Part shown: one piece after another, positions 7,496-15,339 of the stretch
Position numbering within the stretch: position 1 is the first letter of the stretch
Layout: every line of letters starts with the position of its first letter
From: Citroniella saccharovorans
Lineage (GTDB): Bacteria > Bacillota > Clostridia > Tissierellales > Peptoniphilaceae
Length of the DNA stretch: 32,639 bases
Assembly: GCF_035481615.1 (NCBI RefSeq)
Contig: NZ_JAYKOT010000002.1
Span: 1 to 32,639, forward strand
Direction: 5' to 3'
The notes under the pieces: model-generated
The model's input: the letters and a program-made list of their open reading frames with translations, nothing else
Databases searched by the model: none
Told to the model about the DNA's origin: nothing
Translations under genes and position numbers: made by a program

Positions 7496-7759
7496 ATGCT
7501 GGATAAAATAAAACTTGACTTGAGAATTAGTCATGACCTCATAGATGAAGATATAGAAGATAATATCGAAGCTTGCAAACTTGATTTGAAAAGAGTAGGT
7601 ATTGTCAAAATAGATGACGAAGACCCTTTGATAATCAAAGCTATCAAGCTGTGGTGTAGATATCAGTATAACTTCGAAAATGAGGGAGACAGATACAACA
7701 AAGCTTACTCAATGTTAAGAGACGCTTTGAGTTTATGTGGTGACTACAATGTACAGTGA
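7496..7759 (+). CDS. Head-tail connector protein (gp6-like)
   Basis: An 87-aa all-helical protein (LDKIKLDLRISHDLIDEDIE, ACKLDLKRVGI, IIKAIKLWCRYQYNF, YNKAYSMLRDALSL) matching the short DNA-packaging/head-tail connector (gp6-like) proteins that follow the capsid in HK97-like phages. These form a ring under the portal. AAGGTGGAG is upstream of the ATG. It overlaps the next gene by 11 bp. Confidence 0.85.
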   Translation: MLDKIKLDLRISHDLIDEDIEDNIEACKLDLKRVGIVKIDDEDPLIIKAIKLWCRYQYNFENEGDRYNKAYSMLRDALSLCGDYNVQ

Positions 7760-8060
7760 AGTAATAGAATTAATTAAAAAAGAATACGACACTGACGAAA
7801 CAGCGGAACTAATCGAGATTGAGACCAGTAGAGAAGTCCTAGCAAAGATGATGAGCATAGGTCAAAAAGAATTTTATCAGGCTATGGAACACGGGCTACA
7901 ACCTGAAATAAAATTTGAGATATCAGACTACCTAGACTATCAAAATGAAAAAGAATTGATACACGGAAGTACAAGATATCAAGTCTTGAGAACCTACAGG
8001 AAAGGTTTAAGAAGTTTAGAAATAACATGCTACGGAGGTGTTAATATTGGGAATGCCTAA
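7749..8060 (+). CDS. Phage head closure protein
   Basis: A 103-aa protein when started at the ATG at 7749 (MYSEVIELIKKEY), the usual N-terminus of this family; the upstream in-frame GTG at 7737 has no better ribosome site. The features VLAKMMSIGQKEFYQAMEHGLQPEIKFEI and GSTRYQVLRTYRKG are characteristic of SPP1-gp16-like head closure/head-tail joining proteins. It overlaps its neighbours on both sides, consistent with coupled translation of the connector set. Confidence 0.85.
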   Translation: MYSEVIELIKKEYDTDETAELIEIETSREVLAKMMSIGQKEFYQAMEHGLQPEIKFEISDYLDYQNEKELIHGSTRYQVLRTYRKGLRSLEITCYGGVNIGNA

Positions 8061-8496
8061 TGTTAAGATGAAAATCAAGGCAAGAAAAGGAAAGGTTGAA
8101 GTTACTTATGAAAGTAAAGTAGACCAAGCCCAATACCTTATCACAGAACTTTCAAGAGCAGCACTTCGAGACACAGCGAAGTATCTTAGAAAAATTGTAG
8201 TCATGGACTTAAAGAAACTTCACGGAATGAAAAGACATAGAAGACCTTACAATACTCAATATTGGGTAAGGAATAAAGAAGCAGATTTACAGATAGGTTT
8301 CAAGCATGGGGCTTGGTACTCTGTGGGTCAGGAACTTGGAGACATGGGAATGAGAAAAGTCGGCTCACTTAGAAATACGACTTATGACAACATAGACCAG
8401 ATACAGCAAATTCAAGCACAATATTTAAGTGCTTTGAATGGGGAGCCTTCAGATCCAGGAGACGCTGAATACAAATCGCCACCAGGTGAAGAATAA
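8047..8496 (+). CDS. HK97 gp10-like tail completion/joining protein
   Basis: About 149 aa with the HK97-gp10 pattern: an N-terminal strand (MKIKARKGKVEVTY), a helix with ALRDTAKYLRKIV, and the basic RRPYNTQYWVR region followed by an IGFKHGAWYSVGQELGD core. I choose TTG at 8047 because GGAGG (8034-8038) is then about 8 nt away; the ATG at 8053 is too far and the GTG at 8038 overlaps the ribosome site. It overlaps the next ATG (TAATG). Confidence 0.8.
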   Translation: MGMPNVKMKIKARKGKVEVTYESKVDQAQYLITELSRAALRDTAKYLRKIVVMDLKKLHGMKRHRRPYNTQYWVRNKEADLQIGFKHGAWYSVGQELGDMGMRKVGSLRNTTYDNIDQIQQIQAQYLSALNGEPSDPGDAEYKSPPGEE

Positions 8497-8858
8497 TGAG
8501 ACACTTAAAAACACAACTAACAACACAATTAAAAAATGTATATCCTAAGGTGTACTATGAAAACGCACCAGATGACGCAGTCTTTCCATATGTAGTCTAT
8601 AGTCTAGGTTCTAGCTACAACAATAGAGCTAACTGCATTTATACACTTGACTTAGACGTGTGGGATAAAAGTACATCAAGTAAAAGAGTAGATGATATTA
8701 CAAAGGATCTAATAAATAAATTAGACCTGACAGGATATATCGACGAAGAAATTCAGTACTCACTTTATTTTGATAGGACTGTGGACACAGGTAGCGAAGA
8801 CAAGACACTAAAAAGAAAAACAGTAATCTTTGAATTAAGATACACAGAGAGGAGTTAA
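8496..8858 (+). CDS. Tail terminator/completion protein (DUF3168-like)
   Basis: A 120-aa alpha/beta protein. The pattern LKTQLTTQLKNVYPKVYYENAP, FPYVVYSLGSSYNN, YTLDLDVWDKSTSSKRVDDI and a final strand FELRYTE matches tail terminator/minor capsid proteins located just before the major tail protein. Such proteins cap the tail tube at its head-proximal end. Its start overlaps the previous stop. Confidence 0.75.
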   Translation: MRHLKTQLTTQLKNVYPKVYYENAPDDAVFPYVVYSLGSSYNNRANCIYTLDLDVWDKSTSSKRVDDITKDLINKLDLTGYIDEEIQYSLYFDRTVDTGSEDKTLKRKTVIFELRYTERS

Positions 8859-8861
8859 TTT

Positions 8862-9461
8862 ATGGGAGTATGTAATATAGTAAACGGAATTACAGCAAAT
8901 ACGGCTCAGCACTTTCTACTAGACGCAGGTGCTTTTTATAAGAATTATGACTTTGAAAAAGACACAGTAGAAACTGCAAAAAATAAGCTGATAGGAGCAA
9001 CTAAAGGCGGAGGAACTTTCAAAGCCGTACCAACTTTTAGAACAATAGAAGTCGACGGAGCTAGAGGAAAAGTAAAAGGTTCTGAAATCCTTGAAGATTG
9101 GGAAGTAGAACTTGAAGCGAATGTTATTGAAGTTACAGCAGAAAACCTTGCAATGTCTTTAGCAATATCAGTTACAGGAAACGTTAAAGAAGGAGTATAT
9201 ACAAAAATTGAAGGTAGAAACTGTATAAAGCTTTCAGACTATATAGAAAATATAACTTGGGTAGGAACCTTATCGGGATCAAATGACCCTGTAATAATAC
9301 AAGTATTTAATGCTTTGAACAGCAAAGGTATAGAACTGAAACTTGAAGATAAATCAGAAGGTGTAATCCCTTTAGCTTTCACAGGCTACAATGACGGACA
9401 AGATACATCAAAACCACCTTTTGTAATTTACTTCCCAACAATACCAGAAGAGAGAGCATAG
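8862..9461 (+). CDS. Major tail protein
   Basis: A 199-aa tail tube protein. The N-terminus with the GAFYKNYDFEKDTVETAKNK segment, GATKGGGTFKAVPTFRTIEV, a central DWEVELEANVIEVTAENL segment and the C-terminal LAFTGYNDGQDTSKPPFVIY are typical of Gram-positive siphophage tube proteins. It lies directly before the tail assembly chaperones and polymerises around the tape measure. GAGGAG precedes the ATG. Confidence 0.9.
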   Translation: MGVCNIVNGITANTAQHFLLDAGAFYKNYDFEKDTVETAKNKLIGATKGGGTFKAVPTFRTIEVDGARGKVKGSEILEDWEVELEANVIEVTAENLAMSLAISVTGNVKEGVYTKIEGRNCIKLSDYIENITWVGTLSGSNDPVIIQVFNALNSKGIELKLEDKSEGVIPLAFTGYNDGQDTSKPPFVIYFPTIPEERA

Positions 9462-9462
9462 C

Positions 9463-9777
9463 ATGAAAGAATTTAGAGAGCTGAAAGGAAATGATATCTT
9501 TAAAGTATCTAGAATTCTTTCAAAAATGGATATCAAAATTGAAATCACAGAAGGTATGACCCAGGAGCAAGCAGGAGCTGAACTTGTCCTGAAAATCTTC
9601 AGTAATTTACACCTGGCACAAAAAGAAGTAAACGAATTTTTAGGAAGTCTTACAGGTGTGACTGGAAAAGAAATAGGAGAACTTCCTTTAAGTGAATATC
9701 TAGACTATATCGAACAATTCAAAAATATAAAAGGAATAAAAGATTTTTTAGAGCGAGCGAGCAAGTTGACGAAGTAG
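9463..9777 (+). CDS. Tail assembly chaperone, short form (gpG analogue)
   Basis: A 104-aa protein at the position of lambda gpG: immediately after the major tail protein and before the tape measure. It is helical and acidic with no transmembrane part. Near its end, codons 95-96 (TTT TTA at 9745-9750) form a T TTT TTA slippery heptamer followed by a stem-loop, so a fraction of ribosomes would shift -1 and make the long form. These chaperones coat the tape measure during tail assembly (family knowledge). Confidence 0.88.
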   Translation: MKEFRELKGNDIFKVSRILSKMDIKIEITEGMTQEQAGAELVLKIFSNLHLAQKEVNEFLGSLTGVTGKEIGELPLSEYLDYIEQFKNIKGIKDFLERASKLTK

Positions 9778-9794
9778 AAGTCACTGACTTGCTC
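9744..9794 (+). promoter_or_regulatory. Programmed -1 ribosomal frameshift signal
   Basis: Slippery site T TTT TTA at 9744-9750, in the correct phase of the upstream gene. After an 8-nt spacer, GAGCAAGT (9759-9766) pairs perfectly with ACTTGCTC (9787-9794). Inside the loop TGAC (9767-9770) pairs with GTCA (9780-9783), stacking on the first helix with a 3-nt bulge. The zero-frame stop (9775-9777) lies in the loop. No stop occurs in the -1 frame between 9750 and 10055. Confidence 0.88.
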
Positions 9795-10058
9795 CTTTTT
9801 AGATATGGAGATATGAGGTATCCTCTTGACTTAGATTTTAAAACTTTCATAAAACTTGTAAACAAGGCTTTACAAGAAAAACAAGAAGATATTTTAATTC
9901 AAAGATGGATACCTTACCAATCGGAAATTAGCTTTACGGACTTCAAAGATAAATTAATTAAAGTAAAGCATACTACAAAGGACACAAGAACAGGTAAAGA
10001 AATTTTAGATCAAGTAGAAAATATTTTAAAAAATTTACACGGAGGTGATGACTTATAG
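9750..10058 (+). CDS. Tail assembly chaperone, frameshift extension (gpT analogue)
   Basis: This is the -1-frame extension of the previous gene, read only after frameshifting; the long product starts at 9463 and is about 198 aa (96 + 102). It begins RASEQVDEVEVTD and continues LLLFRYGDMRYPLDLDF, KTFIKLVNKAL, ILIQRWIPYQSEISFTDFKDK, which matches the second half of Gram-positive tail chaperones. No convincing independent start or ribosome site exists: a TTG at 9789 lies inside the hairpin stem. Confidence 0.85.
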   Translation, partial: RASEQVDEVEVTDLLLFRYGDMRYPLDLDFKTFIKLVNKALQEKQEDILIQRWIPYQSEISFTDFKDKLIKVKHTTKDTRTGKEILDQVENILKNLHGGDDL

Positions 10059-10072
10059 AAATATTTAAACTC

Positions 10073-12067
10073 ATGGGGTCAATTTTCATTGACTCTGACA
10101 AAGCAGATAAATCTTTACAAAAGACGGATTCTAAAGTCGTAGCCTTAGGTAAGAAGTTTCTTTCAGGAGCAGGAACTGTAGCAAAATGGGGAGCTGCTAT
10201 CGGTGGAGCTGCAATTGCAGGTGGGGCGGCTCTTTTTGGTATGGCTAACAAATCGGCAGCAGTTGCAGATAGAGTAGACAAGCTTTCACAAAAAATAGGG
10301 ATAAGTCGTAAAGGCTTTCAAGAATGGGATTTCATTTTATCCCAATCAGGAACAAGTATAGAAAAAATGCAAGTCGGAATGAAGACCATGGTTCAACGTA
10401 TGGACGAGTCGGTGCAAGGCACAGGCAAAGGTGCTGAAGCTTTTAAACAACTTGGAGTATCGGCCACAGACTTGAACGGCAATCTTAAAAGTCAAGAACA
10501 AGTATTCGAAGAAGTCGTAACGAAAATGCAAGAACTTCCTGAAGGTGCTGAAAAATCACAACTTGCCTTTGATATGTTTGGTAAAGCTGGACTCGAACTT
10601 ATGCCACTTTTAAACTCTACAGGTGGCTCTGTGGAAGAACTGAAACAAAAAGCTGAAGAACTTGGTTTAGTAATGAGTGATGAAGCAATAAACGCAGGAG
10701 TAGTCTTTACGGACTCTATGGACCAAGTAAAAAGATCTTTAGGTACGGTTGTGGCAAAAGTAGGAATTGAAGTAATGCCAATTATTCAAAGCTTTTTGGA
10801 CTGGGTAATAGCTAATATGCCAATGATACAATCTGTAATAAGCACAGCTTTTGAAGTAATAGGTAATTTAGTTACAGCAGCTGTAGATATCTTTCAAAAT
10901 TATCTTTTGCCAGCATTTCAAGCTATTTTTGACTGGGTACAGACCAATTGGCCAGCAATACAAGAAACAGTAGGAAGTGTAATATCAGAGATTGTTGAGA
11001 TAGTTAGTGCAGGAGTTGAACTAATTCAAGCTGCATGGACACAGTTTGGTGGAGTCATTATGCCAATAATCAATAATATTTGGGATGGCATAAAAGGCAT
11101 AGTTGATGCGGCCATGAACATAATTAAAGGCGTGATTGATGTAGCTATGGGCCTCATCTCAGGCGATTGGTCAAGAGTTTGGGACGGCATAAAAGGTATT
11201 CTAAGCGGCGTATGGGATGCCATAAAAACCATTGTCCAGACAGCCATTGATCATGTAAAGAATGTAATAAACGCTGCATGGGAAGTAATAAAGAGCATAA
11301 CATCAACTGTATGGAACGGTATAAAATCGGCTATTGATGGAGTGTGGAGTGGTATAAAGTCAGGGATAAGCAGTGCCATAAATGCGGTAAAAAGTACAAT
11401 CGACAGCATATGGAATGCAATCAAAACAACAACTACTAATACTTGGAACGGCATAAAATCGGCTATTGATGGAGTGTGGAATGGAATTAAGACAGGTGTC
11501 TCAACTGCTGTAAACGGAGTCAAGACTACAGTGACAGATGTTTTTAACTCAATAAAATCTACAGCAACTACTATATGGGATGGAGTAAAAAGCGCTATAG
11601 AAACCCCTATTAATGCTGCTAAGAAAGTAGTTAGCGATGCTATTAACGCTATAAAGGATAAGTTTAACTTTAAATTTCAGTGGCCACACTTACCAATGCC
11701 GCATTTTACTTTTTCTGGTTCAATGAACCCATTAAAGTGGGCGACTCAAGGAGTACCAAGAATTGGAGTAGAATGGTATGCGAAAGGTGGTATTTTTGAT
11801 AAACCAACGCTTTTTAACACACCGTACGGACTTAAAGGTGTAGGAGAAGCAGGACCTGAAGCAGTAATGCCTATAGAGAAGTTACCTGAAATATTAGGAT
11901 TTGAAAAGTTTGACAGTATGATAGAAATTTTAGAAGTAATCGCTAAAAAGAATACGAACGTATATTTAGATAGAGATACTTTGATAGGTGCTATCTTAGA
12001 TGAAATAGATAGAAAACTTGCAGACAAGCAAGACTCAAATAACTTTGCTTACGGGGGCGGACTATGA
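10073..12067 (+). CDS. Tail tape measure protein
   Basis: 664 aa from the ATG at 10073. A hydrophobic Gly/Ala segment (AAIGGAAIAGGAALFGMANKS) near residue 40 and a TMP-domain (KLSQKIGISRKGFQEWDFIL) are typical. The middle holds tandem 11-residue W-x-x-I-K repeats (WNGIKSAIDGVW, WSGIKSGISSAI, WNAIKTTTTNTW, WNGIKTGVS). A homologous-looking N-terminus (IEIFKL) lies upstream of this ATG, preceded by an ATA at 10055 that has GGAGG (10041-10045) 9 nt before it; the true start may therefore be 10055. The length suggests a tail of about 100 nm. It overlaps Dit by ATGA. Confidence 0.92.
   Translation: MGSIFIDSDKADKSLQKTDSKVVALGKKFLSGAGTVAKWGAAIGGAAIAGGAALFGMANKSAAVADRVDKLSQKIGISRKGFQEWDFILSQSGTSIEKMQVGMKTMVQRMDESVQGTGKGAEAFKQLGVSATDLNGNLKSQEQVFEEVVTKMQELPEGAEKSQLAFDMFGKAGLELMPLLNSTGGSVEELKQKAEELGLVMSDEAINAGVVFTDSMDQVKRSLGTVVAKVGIEVMPIIQSFLDWVIANMPMIQSVISTAFEVIGNLVTAAVDIFQNYLLPAFQAIFDWVQTNWPAIQETVGSVISEIVEIVSAGVELIQAAWTQFGGVIMPIINNIWDGIKGIVDAAMNIIKGVIDVAMGLISGDWSRVWDGIKGILSGVWDAIKTIVQTAIDHVKNVINAAWEVIKSITSTVWNGIKSAIDGVWSGIKSGISSAINAVKSTIDSIWNAIKTTTTNTWNGIKSAIDGVWNGIKTGVSTAVNGVKTTVTDVFNSIKSTATTIWDGVKSAIETPINAAKKVVSDAINAIKDKFNFKFQWPHLPMPHFTFSGSMNPLKWATQGVPRIGVEWYAKGGIFDKPTLFNTPYGLKGVGEAGPEAVMPIEKLPEILGFEKFDSMIEILEVIAKKNTNVYLDRDTLIGAILDEIDRKLADKQDSNNFAYGGGL
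11312..11480 (+). repeat. 37-bp direct repeat in the tape measure gene
   Basis: The 37-bp stretches 11312-11348 and 11444-11480 differ at one base and lie 132 bp (44 codons) apart. They encode WNGIKSAIDGVW within the tandem W-x-x-I-K array. Unequal recombination between them would remove exactly four 11-residue units and shorten the tail without a frameshift. Confidence 0.8.
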
Positions 12068-12747
12068 TAAAAATTGAATTTAATAATAAGACTAACAGAG
12101 AGTTTGCCCTCGTAGTGCAGAATTTGACTAGAAGAAAAAGAGCAGAAGAAAGAATAGAAAGACACACAGTTGAAGGTAGGTCAGGTCAGATTATAGATAG
12201 ACTTGGCACCTTTGAAAGCTATGAAAGAGAAGTGACCTTCGCAAACTTTGAGAAAGACAAAGTAAGAGATATAAATAAGTGGCTATCAGGAAACGGAATT
12301 TTAAGAACCTCTGTAGATCCTGATGGCTTTTTTTATGCTGATGTAATCGACGTAATGGAAAGAAATCCTCTAGGTTGCTGTAGAAATTCAATGAAAGTCA
12401 CCTTCTTAGTTGAACCTTTCTTTTATCTTGAAAGAGGAAGGCATCCAATAAAGACGGATAAAAGTATAAGTATATATAACCTTGGGACTATATATTCAGA
12501 ACCTGTAATAAAAGTGCATGGGAGTGGAAACGGAAAGCTTTCTATAAACAATAAAATTATTAACTTAAGCAACATAGAAAATTATGTAACCATAGACAGT
12601 AAACTTAAGATTACACACAAGGACAACTTACCAAAAGGAAAAGACATGGAAGGTGAGTATCCTATCTTTGAAGAAGGTAGAAATTATATATCTTTTAGTG
12701 GTGGAATTACAAAACTGGAAATTGTCCCATACTGGAGAGAACTATGA
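12064..12747 (+). CDS. Distal tail protein (Dit)
   Basis: A 227-aa siphovirus Dit protein. The N-terminal half has the typical strand pattern ending in EERIERHTVEGRSGQIIDRL, FESYEREVTFANF and DINKWLSGNGILRTSVDPD, followed by FLVEPFFYLERG; the C-terminal galectin-like half starts near residue 140. It forms the hub between tube and baseplate. Start overlaps the tape measure stop (ATGA), and its own stop overlaps Tal. Confidence 0.92.
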   Translation: MIKIEFNNKTNREFALVVQNLTRRKRAEERIERHTVEGRSGQIIDRLGTFESYEREVTFANFEKDKVRDINKWLSGNGILRTSVDPDGFFYADVIDVMERNPLGCCRNSMKVTFLVEPFFYLERGRHPIKTDKSISIYNLGTIYSEPVIKVHGSGNGKLSINNKIINLSNIENYVTIDSKLKITHKDNLPKGKDMEGEYPIFEEGRNYISFSGGITKLEIVPYWREL

Positions 12748-14843
12748 TAAGACTTTTTAACAAATCGGAAACTGACTTTAATCACATTGAGACAATACTC
12801 AACCCATATAAGTGTCATGTAAAAGAAGATGAAAACGGAATTTTTGAGCTAGAGTATGAGTCTAAGTTGGATAAAAGACTAGAAAATGGAAAGATAATTA
12901 AAGCTCCAACACCTAGAGGGGAACAACTTTTCAGAATTTACAACTCACACCATGACTTGAGAAAGACTACAGCAAAAGGAAGACATATCTTCTATGACCT
13001 ACTGGGAAATTTTATAGAAGATTCAAGACCAACTGCGACAAATGGTGCGGGAGCCTTGAACTCAATTCTTGGAGGAACTCTATATCCTCATAGATTTAAA
13101 AGCACCTCAAAAGTAGGTACAATATCAACTGCTTACTACGTGAGAAAAAACCCAATTCAAGCTATGCTTGGGGCTGACAACTGCCTGATAGCAAACTGGG
13201 GAGGATATATAAGAAGAGACAACTTCCTGATAGAGCATATAGTCGAAGGTAGAGATAACGGCTACGATATCAGGTATGGAAAGAATTTACAAGGTATAAG
13301 CGAAAGCATAGACGACAGTAAAGTTATCACAAAAATAATGCCGACGTGGGTGGAAGATAATATCGTCCATATGATACAAGAAAAGTATATAGAAAGCCCT
13401 CTTATAGACTCATATGCTTATCCAAAGGTAGCTGAAATCAGGATTGAAGTACCCGAAAGTGTAGAAGATAAAGAAAAGTACGTAAGAGAAGAAGCTAAAA
13501 AGTATTTTACAGAGCATAATATTGATAAACCAATAGTAAATTATGAGGTCAACTTTATAAGTCTTAGAAATACAAGTGACTACAAGAAGTACGTATGGCT
13601 TGAGGAACTTGACCTTTACGACGTAGTACACGTGATAGTACCAAAACTTGATATTAACTTGAAATCTAATGTAATTTCTTATAAGTACGACTGCTTGAAA
13701 GAAAGATTTGAAAGCATAGAGATTGGTAACTTTACAAACTCTATGGCAAAAAACACTGGGACACTAATCAAAGAGATAGACTCAAAGATAGAAGTAAAAG
13801 CTAGTGAACTTGAACAAAAACAAAAAGAAGCTACGGACAAACTAAGTGGAGTATCAGGAGGAAACATAGTCACAAGAACTACTGCGGACGGAAAGCCTTT
13901 TGAAATTCTTGTAATGGATACAGCCGACATGTCCACAGCTAAAGAAGTTGTAAGGATTAACAAAAATGGGATTGGTTTCAGTCACAATGGAATATTAGGA
14001 CCTTATAGTGTAGGAATTACAATAGACGGTCACATAGTAGCTGACTTTATAGATACAGGAACTTTAAGTGCTGACCTACTCAAAGCAGGTGTCTTATCGG
14101 ATAAACAAGGGAAATTTATTTTAAGCATGGACAAGGGATCTTTTAACTTGGCTAATAAAATCATATACGATCCACGGACAAATAATTTAAAAATCTCACT
14201 TGTAGACGACTTGAAGAAAGATACAGAAAGCAAATTTGAAGCACAAGCAAAAGAGATTGACCTAAAAGTTGGAAAAGACGGTGTAATCTCCGCTATAAAT
14301 TTAAGTCCTGAAAATGCAAGGATCCAGGGGAAAAATATAATCCTTGACGGACAAACTCGAGTTAATGGAGATTTTCAGGTTAGTGGTAGTGCTGTCTTTG
14401 GGACTATTAGCGGTAGGGATGTGAGGTTTGAGCACTTAAGTGCAAATTCGATAACTACTGGAACTTTAACGACTAACTCTAGTGGGACACACACGGGAAC
14501 TGTTAGTAACTCCTCATCTTATCTGTCAGGAAATTATAGGCAGGCTTCGATTAACGGATCTGCTACTAGTCTTAATGCGAACTCAAGTGCTTTTAGTTTT
14601 GACTATGGATCAAATACTTTTGAGGCCCAGGGAAGAATAGCCGCAAATCCGAATGGCAATAGGCACTCGCTGGAACAAAATGGTCTAACTCTTATGAATG
14701 GGTCGGGCTGGTTCAAAGCTAGTTATAGTAATGGTTTTGCCATTGGCTGTAGCGGTCTTTTAAATCTTCAAGGATCTCCAATACAAGCCGGAGGATATCC
14801 GCTCATAAGGGCAAGTGATGGCACGTGGAAGTGGAAGGAGTAG
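12744..14843 (+). CDS. Tail-associated/tip protein (Tal, Prophage_tail family)
   Basis: A 699-aa tail-tip protein. Residues 1-340 match the Prophage_tail/gp27-like fold (AYYVRKNPIQAMLGADNCLI, NWGGYIRRDNFLIEHIVEGR, DVVHVIVPKLDINLKSNVIS). Residues 350-390 are coiled-coil (EIDSKIEVKASELEQKQKEA). The rest resembles gp58-like fibre regions (GPYSVGITIDGHIVADFIDT, LSANSITTGTL) with a Gly/Ser-rich C-terminus. No peptidase or lytic domain is visible. Base and codon style change near 14300-14400, within the C-terminal part, suggesting a mosaic exchange of the receptor-facing end. Confidence 0.9.
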   Translation: MIRLFNKSETDFNHIETILNPYKCHVKEDENGIFELEYESKLDKRLENGKIIKAPTPRGEQLFRIYNSHHDLRKTTAKGRHIFYDLLGNFIEDSRPTATNGAGALNSILGGTLYPHRFKSTSKVGTISTAYYVRKNPIQAMLGADNCLIANWGGYIRRDNFLIEHIVEGRDNGYDIRYGKNLQGISESIDDSKVITKIMPTWVEDNIVHMIQEKYIESPLIDSYAYPKVAEIRIEVPESVEDKEKYVREEAKKYFTEHNIDKPIVNYEVNFISLRNTSDYKKYVWLEELDLYDVVHVIVPKLDINLKSNVISYKYDCLKERFESIEIGNFTNSMAKNTGTLIKEIDSKIEVKASELEQKQKEATDKLSGVSGGNIVTRTTADGKPFEILVMDTADMSTAKEVVRINKNGIGFSHNGILGPYSVGITIDGHIVADFIDTGTLSADLLKAGVLSDKQGKFILSMDKGSFNLANKIIYDPRTNNLKISLVDDLKKDTESKFEAQAKEIDLKVGKDGVISAINLSPENARIQGKNIILDGQTRVNGDFQVSGSAVFGTISGRDVRFEHLSANSITTGTLTTNSSGTHTGTVSNSSSYLSGNYRQASINGSATSLNANSSAFSFDYGSNTFEAQGRIAANPNGNRHSLEQNGLTLMNGSGWFKASYSNGFAIGCSGLLNLQGSPIQAGGYPLIRASDGTWKWKE

Positions 14844-14855
14844 AAAGGATAAGTT

Positions 14856-15221
14856 ATGAAAATTGATTATGTAGATGTATTACCAAAAATTGATATTGAA
14901 CGTGGTGGAGTATATATAGGTGGAACAATTCAATTTCAGTCTAACCGCCCTCCATATGATTTTATGAGATGTGAAATTAATTTAAACGCTGAAGAAATGA
15001 CAGCTGTAATGACCAAAAAGGTCGATAAGTTTAAGATGGCTGAAGATAAGCTCAAAGACCTTATAGAGCTTGATTTGGTAAAAGTTGATAGCTTTGATAT
15101 GGAAAGGTTTAATAGGGAATTAGAAGCGAAAAATAAGGAAATTGAGAGCTTACAGGGACAGGTTCTTGAACTTACCTTACTTTTATCGAATACTGGAGGG
15201 GAAAATGGAAGTACTAATTAA
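14856..15221 (+). CDS. Hypothetical tail-region protein
   Basis: A 121-aa protein between Tal and BppU. The N-terminal 45 residues look beta-rich (IERGGVYIGGTIQFQSNRPP), the C-terminal part is a coiled coil (FNRELEAKNKEIESLQGQV). AAAGGATAAG precedes the ATG. It is probably a small baseplate or assembly component by position. I do not recognise the family. Its 3' end overlaps the next small gene by 17 bp. Confidence 0.75.
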   Translation: MKIDYVDVLPKIDIERGGVYIGGTIQFQSNRPPYDFMRCEINLNAEEMTAVMTKKVDKFKMAEDKLKDLIELDLVKVDSFDMERFNRELEAKNKEIESLQGQVLELTLLLSNTGGENGSTN

Positions 15222-15336
15222 TATGCTTTGCGAGGCTGTGATTAAGAAAAAGATCAGGCTTGAGATGATAGGAAATAATTTTGGCATGAGGGATAAAGTG
15301 GAAGAAAAGTTAAAAGAAATAGAAAAGGCGGAGTAG
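15205..15336 (+). CDS. Small (43-aa) tail-region protein
   Basis: Starts at the ATG at 15205, with GGAGGGG ending 4 nt upstream, overlapping the previous gene. It reads MEVLINMLCEAVIKKKIRLE followed by IGNNFGMRDKVEEKLKE. It is reminiscent in size and place of the XkdX-type short proteins found between tail fibre genes, but the match is weak. It ends 3 bp before the BppU gene start. Confidence 0.65.
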   Translation: MEVLINMLCEAVIKKKIRLEMIGNNFGMRDKVEEKLKEIEKAE

Positions 15337-15339
15337 CTT

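Noticed and set aside
9789..10058. Independent gene starting at TTG 9789
   Set aside because: The TTG is inside the frameshift hairpin and lacks a ribosome site; it is the -1 extension of the tail chaperone.
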